A stretch of DNA of 31,132 nucleotides from Gonapodya prolifera JEL478 (Eukaryota > Monoblepharomycota > Monoblepharidomycetes > Monoblepharidales > Gonapodyaceae): positions 72,154 to 103,285 of the forward strand of contig KQ965809.1 of assembly GCA_001574975.1 (NCBI GenBank), written 5' to 3'. Made by a program: the position numbers and the translations under genes. Shown piece by piece: positions 1 through 7,742 of this stretch. Below the pieces are notes generated by a model, which saw only the letters and a program-made list of their open reading frames with translations, searched no databases and was not told the origin of the DNA. The stretch's first letter is position 1. Each line of letters opens with the position of its first letter.

Positions 1-2166
1 TCGGGGAGTGACGCGCTTATCCCGGGCGTGACGGACGCCGCTCCGCTCGTGAACCCTGACGCGGGGGACCCCTTCGCGACCGCGGGGCAGCCCCCGCCCA
101 AGGCCGCGCTTCCGACCCACTTTGCCCTCGTGACGCAACCAACGGGCGTGTTTGCCGTCGTGCCCGTGTACGCGTCGTATGCGTTCCGATATGCGTCCCG
201 TGCAGGAACACCTGCTGTGGGCGCGGACGAGGCGGAGAAGGCCATGAGGAAGAAGGAACGGGAGCGCGCGAAGGGATTTGCGCTGGCGAAAGGGGTCAGG
301 ATGGTGGACGGTATGGTCATCAAGGACGAGCCTGGTGGCGGAGGCGGGAAGGCCCAAAGCCAGCAGGCGATGGTTTGGGGCGGGCTGTTTGGAGCGGGGA
401 TGGGCGGGGGCGATGTGAAAGTTAAGACGGAGCCGCAGGACGAGGATGAAGAAGAGGCCATGGACCTTGTGGCCAGGGAGCTGGCGACGGGGCGTGGGAG
501 AGGAAGGCGGCGAGGTGGTGCGGGTGCGGGACCGGACCGGTTCGCGTTGGCGAGGTTGGGCGCCCTCCCCACGTCGACAGGCGGCGGAGGCGGCGGGTCG
601 CGACGAGGCCGCCCCCGTCCCCAGCGGTCCGACCACGTTGACGACGCCGTTGCCGAAGACGCCGAGTTTGCAGACGCGGAGCATTTCAGCGACGACGAGG
701 AGTTTGGCGGTGCCGGTATGGGTGATGGCGAGGAGGGGGAGTTCGACGGATCAGGGTCTTTGCGCAAGGAGGCCGAGGAGCGGCATAGGGAACGGGAACG
801 GGCGCGCATGCGGACAGAGGAAGAGGAGCTGTTTGGTGCCAGTAGCGACGAGGACGGCGAGAGTGTCCCTGCAGCGGGGAAGAAAAAGACGGCTCATTAT
901 GATAAGCATGGCAAGAGGATCGCGGGTGTGTTGAAGAGGGATAAGGAAAGGGTGAAGGAGGCAGGTGGAGGAAAGGACGACGAGGACTCTAGCAGCGATG
1001 AGGATGATCCAGCGCGAGGATGGATGCGAGACTATGGCGTCGGCGGTGGCAGACAAGGAAGCGATGATGAGGGGCCCGCAAAGAGAACGGGCAGACCGGC
1101 GGCGGCGGATGGGGGCGCGGACGTGTGGTCGGATTTGGGCGTCGGAAGGGAGGAGTTGAAGCGGCGAGAGCGCGAACGGAAGCAGAGAGAGAAAGAGGCC
1201 AAGATGAAGCTCAAGGCGGAGAAGGCGGAAAANGCCGGCAAGTGGAAGGGTCCTATGAGCGGCGGTGGTGCTGGCGGGGCGGTGTTGATGAAGATCGACC
1301 CGCCCAAGGAGGGTAAAGCGGAGACGACGGTGTCGGCGGGACAGGCGGACAAGGGGAGTGAGGGTTCGCCCAAGGGTGCCGGACGGGCTTCGTCGCCAAA
1401 GGGGCCGGGGCTGGCACGAGCAGCGTCTCCCCCGCCCAGAGGTGTCTCCCCGGCGCCGACGGTGGGAAAGTCAGGGCCATCGCGACCACAGCAGAACCAG
1501 GCGCACGGTGGCGGAATGCCAGGCAGCCATTCGTACAGACCTCGTCCGACCAGCCCCGATTTCGTTCTGGGGTCCATCAGCCCGCCGTACTCCCCTCCCA
1601 ACTCTCCCCCTTCCTCACCGCCCTACGCCCCTAATTCGCCACCGTATATGCCCAACTCGCCCGGGTACATGCCGGGATCGCCTGCTGGGTCTGTGGGAAG
1701 CGTTGCGGAGAGCTCTTCTAACGCGGCGCCTCCTTCCGCGAAGGCAAGGAAACGTAAAGCGGCCGAGGTGGAGGAGACGGACGATAAAGCGAAGGTGAAG
1801 CGGCCGCATACTGATCGGGAGATGGAGGGTGTTGTTGTCATGCCAGATGGAGAGGGTGAGTTCACGCACTAGCCGGTAGTTAGTGCGATTATGAGGTGGT
1901 ACTTAGGCGGCGTTCCGAATCCTCGTGTAGGCTCCCTCACGGACGCCGACATCATCCTGGCGATCCAACTTCAACCGGGCAGCCGGTGTACGACACGCCA
2001 GCTCATGCGGGCCCTCAAGTATCGCCTTGAACGCAATCCCGACGCACGCAAGACCCTGTCGGAGCAGATCAAGCGAGTTGCAAAGGTGAAGCGGGAGGCG
2101 GATGGGCAGATGTATCTGGTGCTTAAAGAGGGCGTGGGAAGTGCCGGTGCTGGGGCGGAGCGATGA
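1..2166 (+). CDS. TFIIF alpha subunit (RAP74/Tfg1-like), 5' partial
   Basis: Large subunit of general transcription factor TFIIF, which binds RNA polymerase II and helps assemble the initiation complex in the nucleus. The frame is open from base 1, so the start and probably part of the N-terminal dimerisation domain lie outside the window. A long charged middle region (Lys/Glu/Asp-rich, Gly-rich) leads to a Ser/Pro/Tyr-rich stretch and a basic segment. The track-like frame stops at 1870-1872, but a GTGAGT..TTAG intron at 1856-1906 (51 bp) removes that stop and joins exon 1907-2166 in frame. This last exon encodes the diagnostic C-terminal winged helix: LTDADIILAIQ, then TTRQLMRALKYRL, then a basic helix and DGQMYLVLKEG, matching the RAP74 C-terminal pattern that contacts the CTD phosphatase FCP1. 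One codon near 1233 contains N. The family assignment rests mainly on the winged helix and the charged linker. Confidence 0.85.
1574..1684 (+). repeat. Ser-Pro-Tyr repeat tract inside TFIIF alpha
   Basis: About 37 residues made of short units of the type SPPY-SPPN-SPP, SPPYAPN, SPPYMPN, SPGYMPG. Tyr recurs roughly every seven residues next to Ser-Pro pairs, recalling degenerate RNA polymerase II CTD heptads (YSPTSPS). It is seen directly in the frame; any role as a kinase or CTD-factor substrate is inference. Confidence 0.75.
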
Positions 2167-2453
2167 GTTGGGGGTGTCTGGCATGGACTAGTGGAGAGCC
2201 ACGACGTTGTTGGGCTCAGTAAGTAGAGGCGAAGAAACGCTTAATGTGTAGGAGCGAATACCATCGGAATTTAAAAGTGATGATTGAAAAGTCTAAAGGT
2301 GTTGTCTAACAATTCCAAAACAAACGCACCAAAGGTCTACACTGTTCGCCGGTTGTAATACAACTGAAATTTCTCCTACAGACATTTCGCTCAATGCTAC
2401 TCCCAGTCTCCCACTACACCATTTCGCCCAAGTCCGGCATCGGTCCGATTCAT

Positions 2454-3788
2454 CTATCCAGCTTTTGGGTACCAAAAGTCACACGTCACACGTTTCGAAC
2501 ATTGTTGATCCGCTAATCCTTTCCTGACTTCTCCCTCCAAGGTCTTGACGCTTCTTCTCAGATCGCTTCCAATATCACTTTCTCCAAAGATACGACCACC
2601 ATCCACAATGTAAAACTTCAGCCAAATCGTCTCCGCCGGTTGCTGTTTTACGAAGTCTGCAAAAAATGTCCAAAAGTCCCTGTTGATCAACATGTCCGCC
2701 GGTCTCATCTCCATGATAAGCGTTAATTCCTCCAAGCATGGAAACAATGCGCCGATGGTCGTTGAAAAACAATGAAGGACGGAGGCGTGGTCGTCCCGCA
2801 ATGAATGCATTGAGAGCTCCAATGCCTTCAATTGTTTCGATACGGTAAACTCCTTCCCTGAAAGGGATTCCACGGAAAGCGAGGACCAATTCGAACGAGT
2901 GCCTATACTGATTTTCCTCAATCGCGGGAGAGAGGCAGATACATGCACAACCTGAATCAGACCAGGACTTTCCGATTGTCCTTTCCCCGTCACTTTGATT
3001 TCTTCCCATGGGCTCGTGCTTCTGTCAGCTCCGGTAAGGAGGGAAATACGGGCAAAAATGTCCTGTGCTGCAGGATTGTGAGTATCCCCCCCTGGGGCAC
3101 CGATTTCCAGAGACAGTCGTCGGAGATTCGGGAACAGGCGAGATCCGACATTGCAATGACGTGGGATCATAGTACTGCCAGCGCCAGAAGAAGTTTCCAC
3201 ATGAAGGTCCTCGATATCGGGGAAAGACCACCGTTTTGCAGATTGTGACATTTTCTCAAGGAGATTCTGTTCAATCCAAAGTTTCCGAGCGGCGGTGAAC
3301 GGAACCTTTTCGAGCCAGTCTGCGAACTCTTCGGTGTCTCTCCATGGCGCCTGGAGCTCCGTACTCACAGATGAAACTCCACAGAAGGCGAACTTGCCCA
3401 TTTCATCAAAGTCTTTGCTCAAACGAGCAATATCGACCTTTATAATGTCCGTTCCGCTGTCCACCATCAACTTCACGTTCGCAACAACTTTGCGACCTCC
3501 GACGAGGCTGCACCGGTCAGCTGGTTGAATGAACCAGTGATATCCACCGATTCGTTTGCGATCGTTGCATATCACTCCCCCCGAGTGCATCCAAATGATG
3601 TGGGTGATCGCGTCGACTCCGACATCAACGACGACGCCAGGTCGCCCATCGGGGAGGAACAGTCGCCCCACCAGTGTCTTCCATCGCTTTGAGACCCGGA
3701 CAGCGCATTGGAACAGGATGCGGGGTGGGAGGAGGTCGAGAATCTGTAGAATCAGTTCTTCCGCATGTGACTCGATAGAAGGCGCCAT
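2454..3788 (-). CDS. F-box protein, paralog 1 of tandem cluster
   Basis: Predicted 444-residue single-exon protein. Residues about 4-40 form an F-box: SIES, then EELILQILDLLPPRILFQ and VSKRWKTLVGRLF. F-box proteins bind Skp1 and recruit substrates to SCF ubiquitin ligases. The rest has leucine-rich, loosely repeated segments (LFPNLRRLSLEIG, LPRLRKISIG, FPCLEELTLIM) that may form a degenerate LRR-like binding surface. It ends in FWYPKAG, matching the tails of the next two paralogs. The start at 3788 is chosen because the paralogs begin a few residues before SIES; an in-frame ATG at 3824 would add 12 residues. The substrate is unknown. Confidence 0.75.
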   Translation of the reverse strand: MAPSIESHAEELILQILDLLPPRILFQCAVRVSKRWKTLVGRLFLPDGRPGVVVDVGVDAITHIIWMHSGGVICNDRKRIGGYHWFIQPADRCSLVGGRKVVANVKLMVDSGTDIIKVDIARLSKDFDEMGKFAFCGVSSVSTELQAPWRDTEEFADWLEKVPFTAARKLWIEQNLLEKMSQSAKRWSFPDIEDLHVETSSGAGSTMIPRHCNVGSRLFPNLRRLSLEIGAPGGDTHNPAAQDIFARISLLTGADRSTSPWEEIKVTGKGQSESPGLIQVVHVSASLPRLRKISIGTRSNWSSLSVESLSGKEFTVSKQLKALELSMHSLRDDHASVLHCFSTTIGALFPCLEELTLIMEMRPADMLINRDFWTFFADFVKQQPAETIWLKFYIVDGGRIFGESDIGSDLRRSVKTLEGEVRKGLADQQCSKRVTCDFWYPKAG

Positions 3789-3824
3789 CCTGCTGTGTCT
3801 GGACAGACACCCGCCCTCTGACAC

Positions 3825-4561
3825 TTATACCGCAGAGTCGTGCGTGTGCAATGAATTGAAGCGTGGTGCGGAAAGGTCACAATTTGATTTGTCAGAACGC
3901 CCTGCACTCAGTTCACCTGAAAAGTTCCGCAAGGTTCACTGGACATGCTGATCGCTGCTTTGATCTCCGTAATTTCTTTCTTGAAACCTACAAGCAGTCA
4001 TATCAAATGAGCGGAAGGAGAATTGTGGCCCCAAATCTCACAATTTAATTGGATAAAGCAACGCACGCGCCAGATGGGAATCCAGGCAGAATCCTAATAA
4101 AATCACCAGCGAATCCGGCCCTGAAATCGGTCCTTTTCCGCGCAAATAAAAGTGCCGGTCCTTTAACGATCTTAGACTTTGGTCCCTTCAACTCGTGATG
4201 CAAAAGGAAATGGGTTTAGGAACCTTCCTCACCAGTGCAATGTCACAACCTTTCGTGCCCAAAGTTGACTTCGAAAATTACAAGCAACCACGGCAAGAAG
4301 CGAATGCCAAGATGGATACGAAGTGAGACACGCCACGTTGAGGTTGTACCTCGAAGTGCTCCAACCATTGTTCAGTTTGGTGTCATACCATTCGATGGTG
4401 AGCACATGTCGAAAATCAATTTACGTCCATAATAAGTAACTTTGCTGGCGGGCATTCCGTAGTACAGCGTCTCTTCACCCAGCGAAGTTTACACGACCCA
4501 ACCTTACATAGATTACATAGAAAAGTCATCACGGTTATTTCAAGCGTTCTTTTGAACGCCC
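3825..4561. other. Intergenic DNA between F-box genes 1 and 2
   Basis: No convincing gene. About 4224-4390 and 4455-4580 resemble the sequence around the other two F-box genes. The stretch at about 3860-4225 has no counterpart beside paralogs 2 and 3, so it looks like extra DNA in this unit. It is also more AT-rich than the genes. Confidence 0.5.
4224..4390. repeat. Conserved flank block, copy 1 of tandem F-box unit
   Basis: Shares a chain of short identical words (CCAGTGCAATG, GACTTCGAAAATTAC, GCCAAGATGGATACGAAG, CACGTTGAGGTTGTACCTCG) in the same order as the blocks at 5914-6075 and 7560-7690. Here it lies about 440 bp upstream of the F-box start, whereas the other two copies lie about 57 bp upstream. 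Confidence 0.7.
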
Positions 4562-5857
4562 TCAGGGTACCCAAAAGCCACACGATAGCACTCGTATTGG
4601 ATCGCTTTGATCCATTAACCCTTTCCTGACTTCTCCCTCAAAGCGTGTCAGAATTCTTCTGAGATTCCGACTAATGCCGTTCTCCCCAAAAACTTGACTG
4701 CCATCCACAATATGAAACTTGAGCCAAATCCTTCGGGCTGGTTGCTCCTTTATGAAATCCACGAAAGCTGTCCACAAGATCCTCCTGAGCAAAATATCTG
4801 TGGGTCTAATCAATACGATCAGTGTCAACTCCTCAGAGAACGGGAAAAAGGTTGTCAATGATTTTGAAAATGGACTAAGAATGGTCGCGGGATCATCTGG
4901 CAACGATTGGAGGGTACTTTCAAGCGCTGTCAATTGATTGGCACCAACAATCCCCGTTGGCATCCCAAATGCATCCGACACCAGAGGGGTCCAGTTGAGG
5001 AGGCTCGTGTTGAAAACCTTCTTCAATCGCGCTAAGGACGCAGAGATGCGCGCCGTCGCATGCAAAAAGGTCTGAAATTGTCCTCCAATTGGAAGTCTGA
5101 GCTCTTCGATGGTACAGATGCTAACTGCCGTTCCCGTAAGTAGGGAAATCACCGCAAGAACATCCTGCGCTGGATCTTGCAACCCGTCCGTAATCTCCAG
5201 TGATAGTCGGTGGAGCTTCGGAAAGAAACCTAATTCTCTATTCAAGCGAAGCGTGCGTAGCTGCAGGTTTTGCACATGCAGGTCCTTGATGCTGGGAAAA
5301 GACCACCGGTTTGCTCGAAATGCTAATTGCTCAACAACTCTCTGTTCAATCCAAACCTTCCCTGAACCAGTTATTGGAACCTTCTCGAGCCAGGTTGCCA
5401 GCTCGTCAATGCCTCTCCATGGTGCCCAGAAGTCCAATCTCACAGAAGAAACTCCACAGAATACGAAATATCCTTCTTCATCAATGGATTCGCATAAAGC
5501 GGCAATGTTGACTCTTGAAACGTCCGCGTCTGCCTCATCACCCATCAACTGGAGATTCGCCACGACTTTACATCCTTCGATGATGCTGCAGGAGTCTGCT
5601 GGCTCTATGGAATACCAGAAACCGTCTATTATTCGTTCAGGTTTGTTACGCTCCACGAGTTGCGCCCTCCGAATGACTGACTTTCCAATGTGCGCAACGA
5701 TGCCAGGTCGCCCATGGGGCAGGAAGAGACCCTCAACCAGTGTCTTCCATCTTGTCGAGACAAGGACGGCAGACTGGAAAAGGCTGCGGGGTGGGAGGAG
5801 GTCGAGAATCTGAAGAACGAGTTCGTCCGGAAGGGACTCAATCGAAAAGAGCGGCAT
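4562..5857 (-). CDS. F-box protein, paralog 2 of tandem cluster
   Basis: 431-residue single-exon protein, closely related to paralogs 1 and 3 throughout. The F-box at residues about 5-40 reads SIESLPDELVLQILDLLPPR, then LFQSAVLVSTRWKTLVEGLF, the usual Leu-Pro-x-Glu core. The remainder carries the family motifs FFPKLHRLSLEI, TIEELRLPI and FPFSEELTLIVLI and a Lys/Arg-rich end before the closing CGFWVP. No membrane segment or signal peptide is visible. By family it should be a substrate adaptor for an SCF ubiquitin ligase; the target is not known. The reading frame is intact and the start ATG is the first in frame. Confidence 0.8.
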   Translation of the reverse strand: MPLFSIESLPDELVLQILDLLPPRSLFQSAVLVSTRWKTLVEGLFLPHGRPGIVAHIGKSVIRRAQLVERNKPERIIDGFWYSIEPADSCSIIEGCKVVANLQLMGDEADADVSRVNIAALCESIDEEGYFVFCGVSSVRLDFWAPWRGIDELATWLEKVPITGSGKVWIEQRVVEQLAFRANRWSFPSIKDLHVQNLQLRTLRLNRELGFFPKLHRLSLEITDGLQDPAQDVLAVISLLTGTAVSICTIEELRLPIGGQFQTFLHATARISASLARLKKVFNTSLLNWTPLVSDAFGMPTGIVGANQLTALESTLQSLPDDPATILSPFSKSLTTFFPFSEELTLIVLIRPTDILLRRILWTAFVDFIKEQPARRIWLKFHIVDGSQVFGENGISRNLRRILTRFEGEVRKGLMDQSDPIRVLSCGFWVP

Positions 5858-5913
5858 CCTGTCCGCTCTTCGGGAGTAGTTTAGTCGCTGGGAATTCCCT
5901 GCAAGAAAGAAAG

Positions 5914-6075
5914 CGGGCCTTAGCTGTGCAATGAAACACTACGTTCCGCGGACCCCAAAGTTGCCTTCGAAGATCACCGACCACGGGAATCGAGTGCCAA
6001 GACGGAATATACGAAGGAAGAAAGTCACGTTGAAGTTGTACCTCGGAGTGCTACTATGCTATTTTGATGCTGTCG
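5914..6075. repeat. Conserved flank block, copy 2 of tandem F-box unit
   Basis: Sits 57 bp upstream of the F-box paralog 2 start. It shares ordered words with 4224-4390 and 7560-7690 (GTGCAATGAAACAC, GTTGCCTTCGAA, GCCAAGACGGA, CACGTTGAAGT). The region downstream of paralog 3 (about 6080-6200) also matches that downstream of paralog 2 (about 4460-4580), so the duplicated unit is about 1.6 kb. The 5858-6177 interval holds no gene. Confidence 0.7.
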
Positions 6076-6177
6076 GGCCTTCCATTGTACAGCATCTCTT
6101 CACGCAGGGCAGTTTGCCTGAACCACCCCGTAAAAGCCATCACGATATCCAAAACTCCATTCGAGCATTCATTGGAT

Positions 6178-7503
6178 TCAAATGCCCTCCGGGTACCAAA
6201 AGCCACACTTCAGTACTCTTTTCGGACCGCTTTGAACCATCAACCGTTTTCTGACTTCTCCCTCAAAGCGCTTGACGATACGTTTTACATCCCGATCAAT
6301 GTCCCTCTGTTCCAACACATGATCGCCATCCGCGCCTTTAAATTTCAGCCAAAACCTCCGCGCTGGCTGTTGCTTGATGAAATCTGCGAACGCTATCCAA
6401 AAGATCGTCTTGAGCAAAATTTTTGTGGGCTTCATCAGTATGATCAGTGTCAACTCCTCTAATAGCGGGAAAGAGGATGCCAGGGTCGTTGAAAATGGTG
6501 GGAAAACGGTCGCGGGGTTATATGGCAACGATTCAAAGGAAATTTGAAGCGCTTTCAATCGATTGGTCCCCACTGCAAACCCCGTTAATGCTGATCCAAA
6601 TGCAACCGACTGTGGAGGGTTCCAATTCAGGCGATCACTGGCGCTGACCATTTTCTTCAATCGCGGTAGGGATGCAGAGGTGCGCGCCATCGCTTGCAAA
6701 ACGTTTTGCAATGGTCCGTTAATCCCCAGTCTGAGCTCTTCAATGGTGCAGATGTCAGCTGCCGTTCCTGTAACACGTAAAACCATTGCCAGAACCACTT
6801 GCGCTGTATCGTCGCACTCTCCCGCAAATGCAAGCGATAGCCTTTGAAGCTTCGGGAACAGACTGGCTTCTCTGTTCACACCATCACTGGCCTCGGTAAG
6901 TGTGCGTGTGTAGAATTTCACATCGAGGTCCTTAATACCGGGGAAGGACCACCGTTTCCCGGAGAGCGTCATTTGGTGAAGGAGACTCTGTTCGGTCCAA
7001 ATCTTCTTTGAACCAGTAAATGGCGTCTTTTCGAGCCAGATTGCGAGGTCTTCCGGGTCTCTCCATGGCGGCCAGAACTCCAATCTGACAGAAGAAACTC
7101 CGCAGACTACGAAATGCCCTTCTTCCGCAATATTGTTGGATAAACCAGCAATGTTCACGTTCGAAACTTCAACCACATCATCAACCATCAACTGCAGATT
7201 CGCAACGACTTTTCGCCCATCGATGACGCTGCAGGCATCTGCTGGTTGTATAAAGTACTGAAAACCGTCGTATCTTCGTTCAGCTTTGTTCCCTTCCACT
7301 AATCGCTTCCGAAGGTTGTGATTGGATATTCCGATGTTCACAACGATACCAGGTCGCCCATGCGGCAAGAAGACCCGCCCGACCAGCGCATTCCATTGTT
7401 TCGAGACCAGAACGCAGGATTGGAAAAGGCAGAGGGGTGGGAGGAGGTCGAGAATCTGAAGAAAGAGTTCCTCCGGAAGCGACTCGATCGAAAAGAGTGA
7501 CAT
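6178..7503 (-). CDS. F-box protein, paralog 3 of tandem cluster
   Basis: 441-residue protein if started at the ATG at 7503, which gives MSLFSIESLPEELF, aligning with paralog 2 (MPLFSIESLPDELV). The frame stays open upstream to 7743, but that extension has no counterpart in the paralogs and is probably the promoter/5' UTR. F-box at residues about 5-40, then the family's leucine-rich segments (LFPKLQRLSLAF, TIEELRLGI, FPLLEELTLII) and the ending GFWYPEGI. Expected role: SCF adaptor with unknown substrate. Intact frame, no introns seen. Confidence 0.8.
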   Translation of the reverse strand: MSLFSIESLPEELFLQILDLLPPLCLFQSCVLVSKQWNALVGRVFLPHGRPGIVVNIGISNHNLRKRLVEGNKAERRYDGFQYFIQPADACSVIDGRKVVANLQLMVDDVVEVSNVNIAGLSNNIAEEGHFVVCGVSSVRLEFWPPWRDPEDLAIWLEKTPFTGSKKIWTEQSLLHQMTLSGKRWSFPGIKDLDVKFYTRTLTEASDGVNREASLFPKLQRLSLAFAGECDDTAQVVLAMVLRVTGTAADICTIEELRLGINGPLQNVLQAMARTSASLPRLKKMVSASDRLNWNPPQSVAFGSALTGFAVGTNRLKALQISFESLPYNPATVFPPFSTTLASSFPLLEELTLIILMKPTKILLKTIFWIAFADFIKQQPARRFWLKFKGADGDHVLEQRDIDRDVKRIVKRFEGEVRKRLMVQSGPKRVLKCGFWYPEGI

Positions 7504-7559
7504 CTTGTTCACTCGTAAGGAACACTCTAGTCGCTGCGAATCCCACGCAAGAATGAGAG

Positions 7560-7690
7560 CGAGGCCCACCAGTGCAATGAAACACCCACGTTGCCTTCGA
7601 AAATTACAACCGACCTCAGGTAACGAGCGCCAAGACGGATACAACGCCACGTTGAAGTCATACCTCGAAATGCTGCTACGCTGGTTTATT
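7560..7690. repeat. Conserved flank block, copy 3 of tandem F-box unit
   Basis: Lies 57 bp upstream of paralog 3 and matches the blocks at 5914-6075 and 4224-4390 in order (CCAGTGCAATGAAACACC, GTTGCCTTCGAAAATTAC, GCCAAGACGGATACAACG). Position and conservation suggest the shared promoter/5' UTR of the family. Confidence 0.65.
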
Positions 7691-7742
7691 TCTCCAGTAC
7701 TAATAGGAGAGCGCACGGACAGCAACTTCGATTGCCCGAGCA

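Noticed and set aside
1032-1601. 189-residue minus-strand ORF over TFIIF alpha
   Set aside because: Antisense shadow of a GC-rich coding exon; low complexity and no recognisable family.
1861-1890. TAG at 1870 as the true stop of TFIIF alpha
   Set aside because: A 51-bp GT..AG intron removes it and joins the winged-helix exon in frame; the winged helix is expected at the C terminus of this family.
5109-5813. 234-residue plus-strand ORF opposite F-box paralog 2
   Set aside because: The minus strand carries the F-box family match across the same interval; the plus frame has no counterpart opposite the paralogs.
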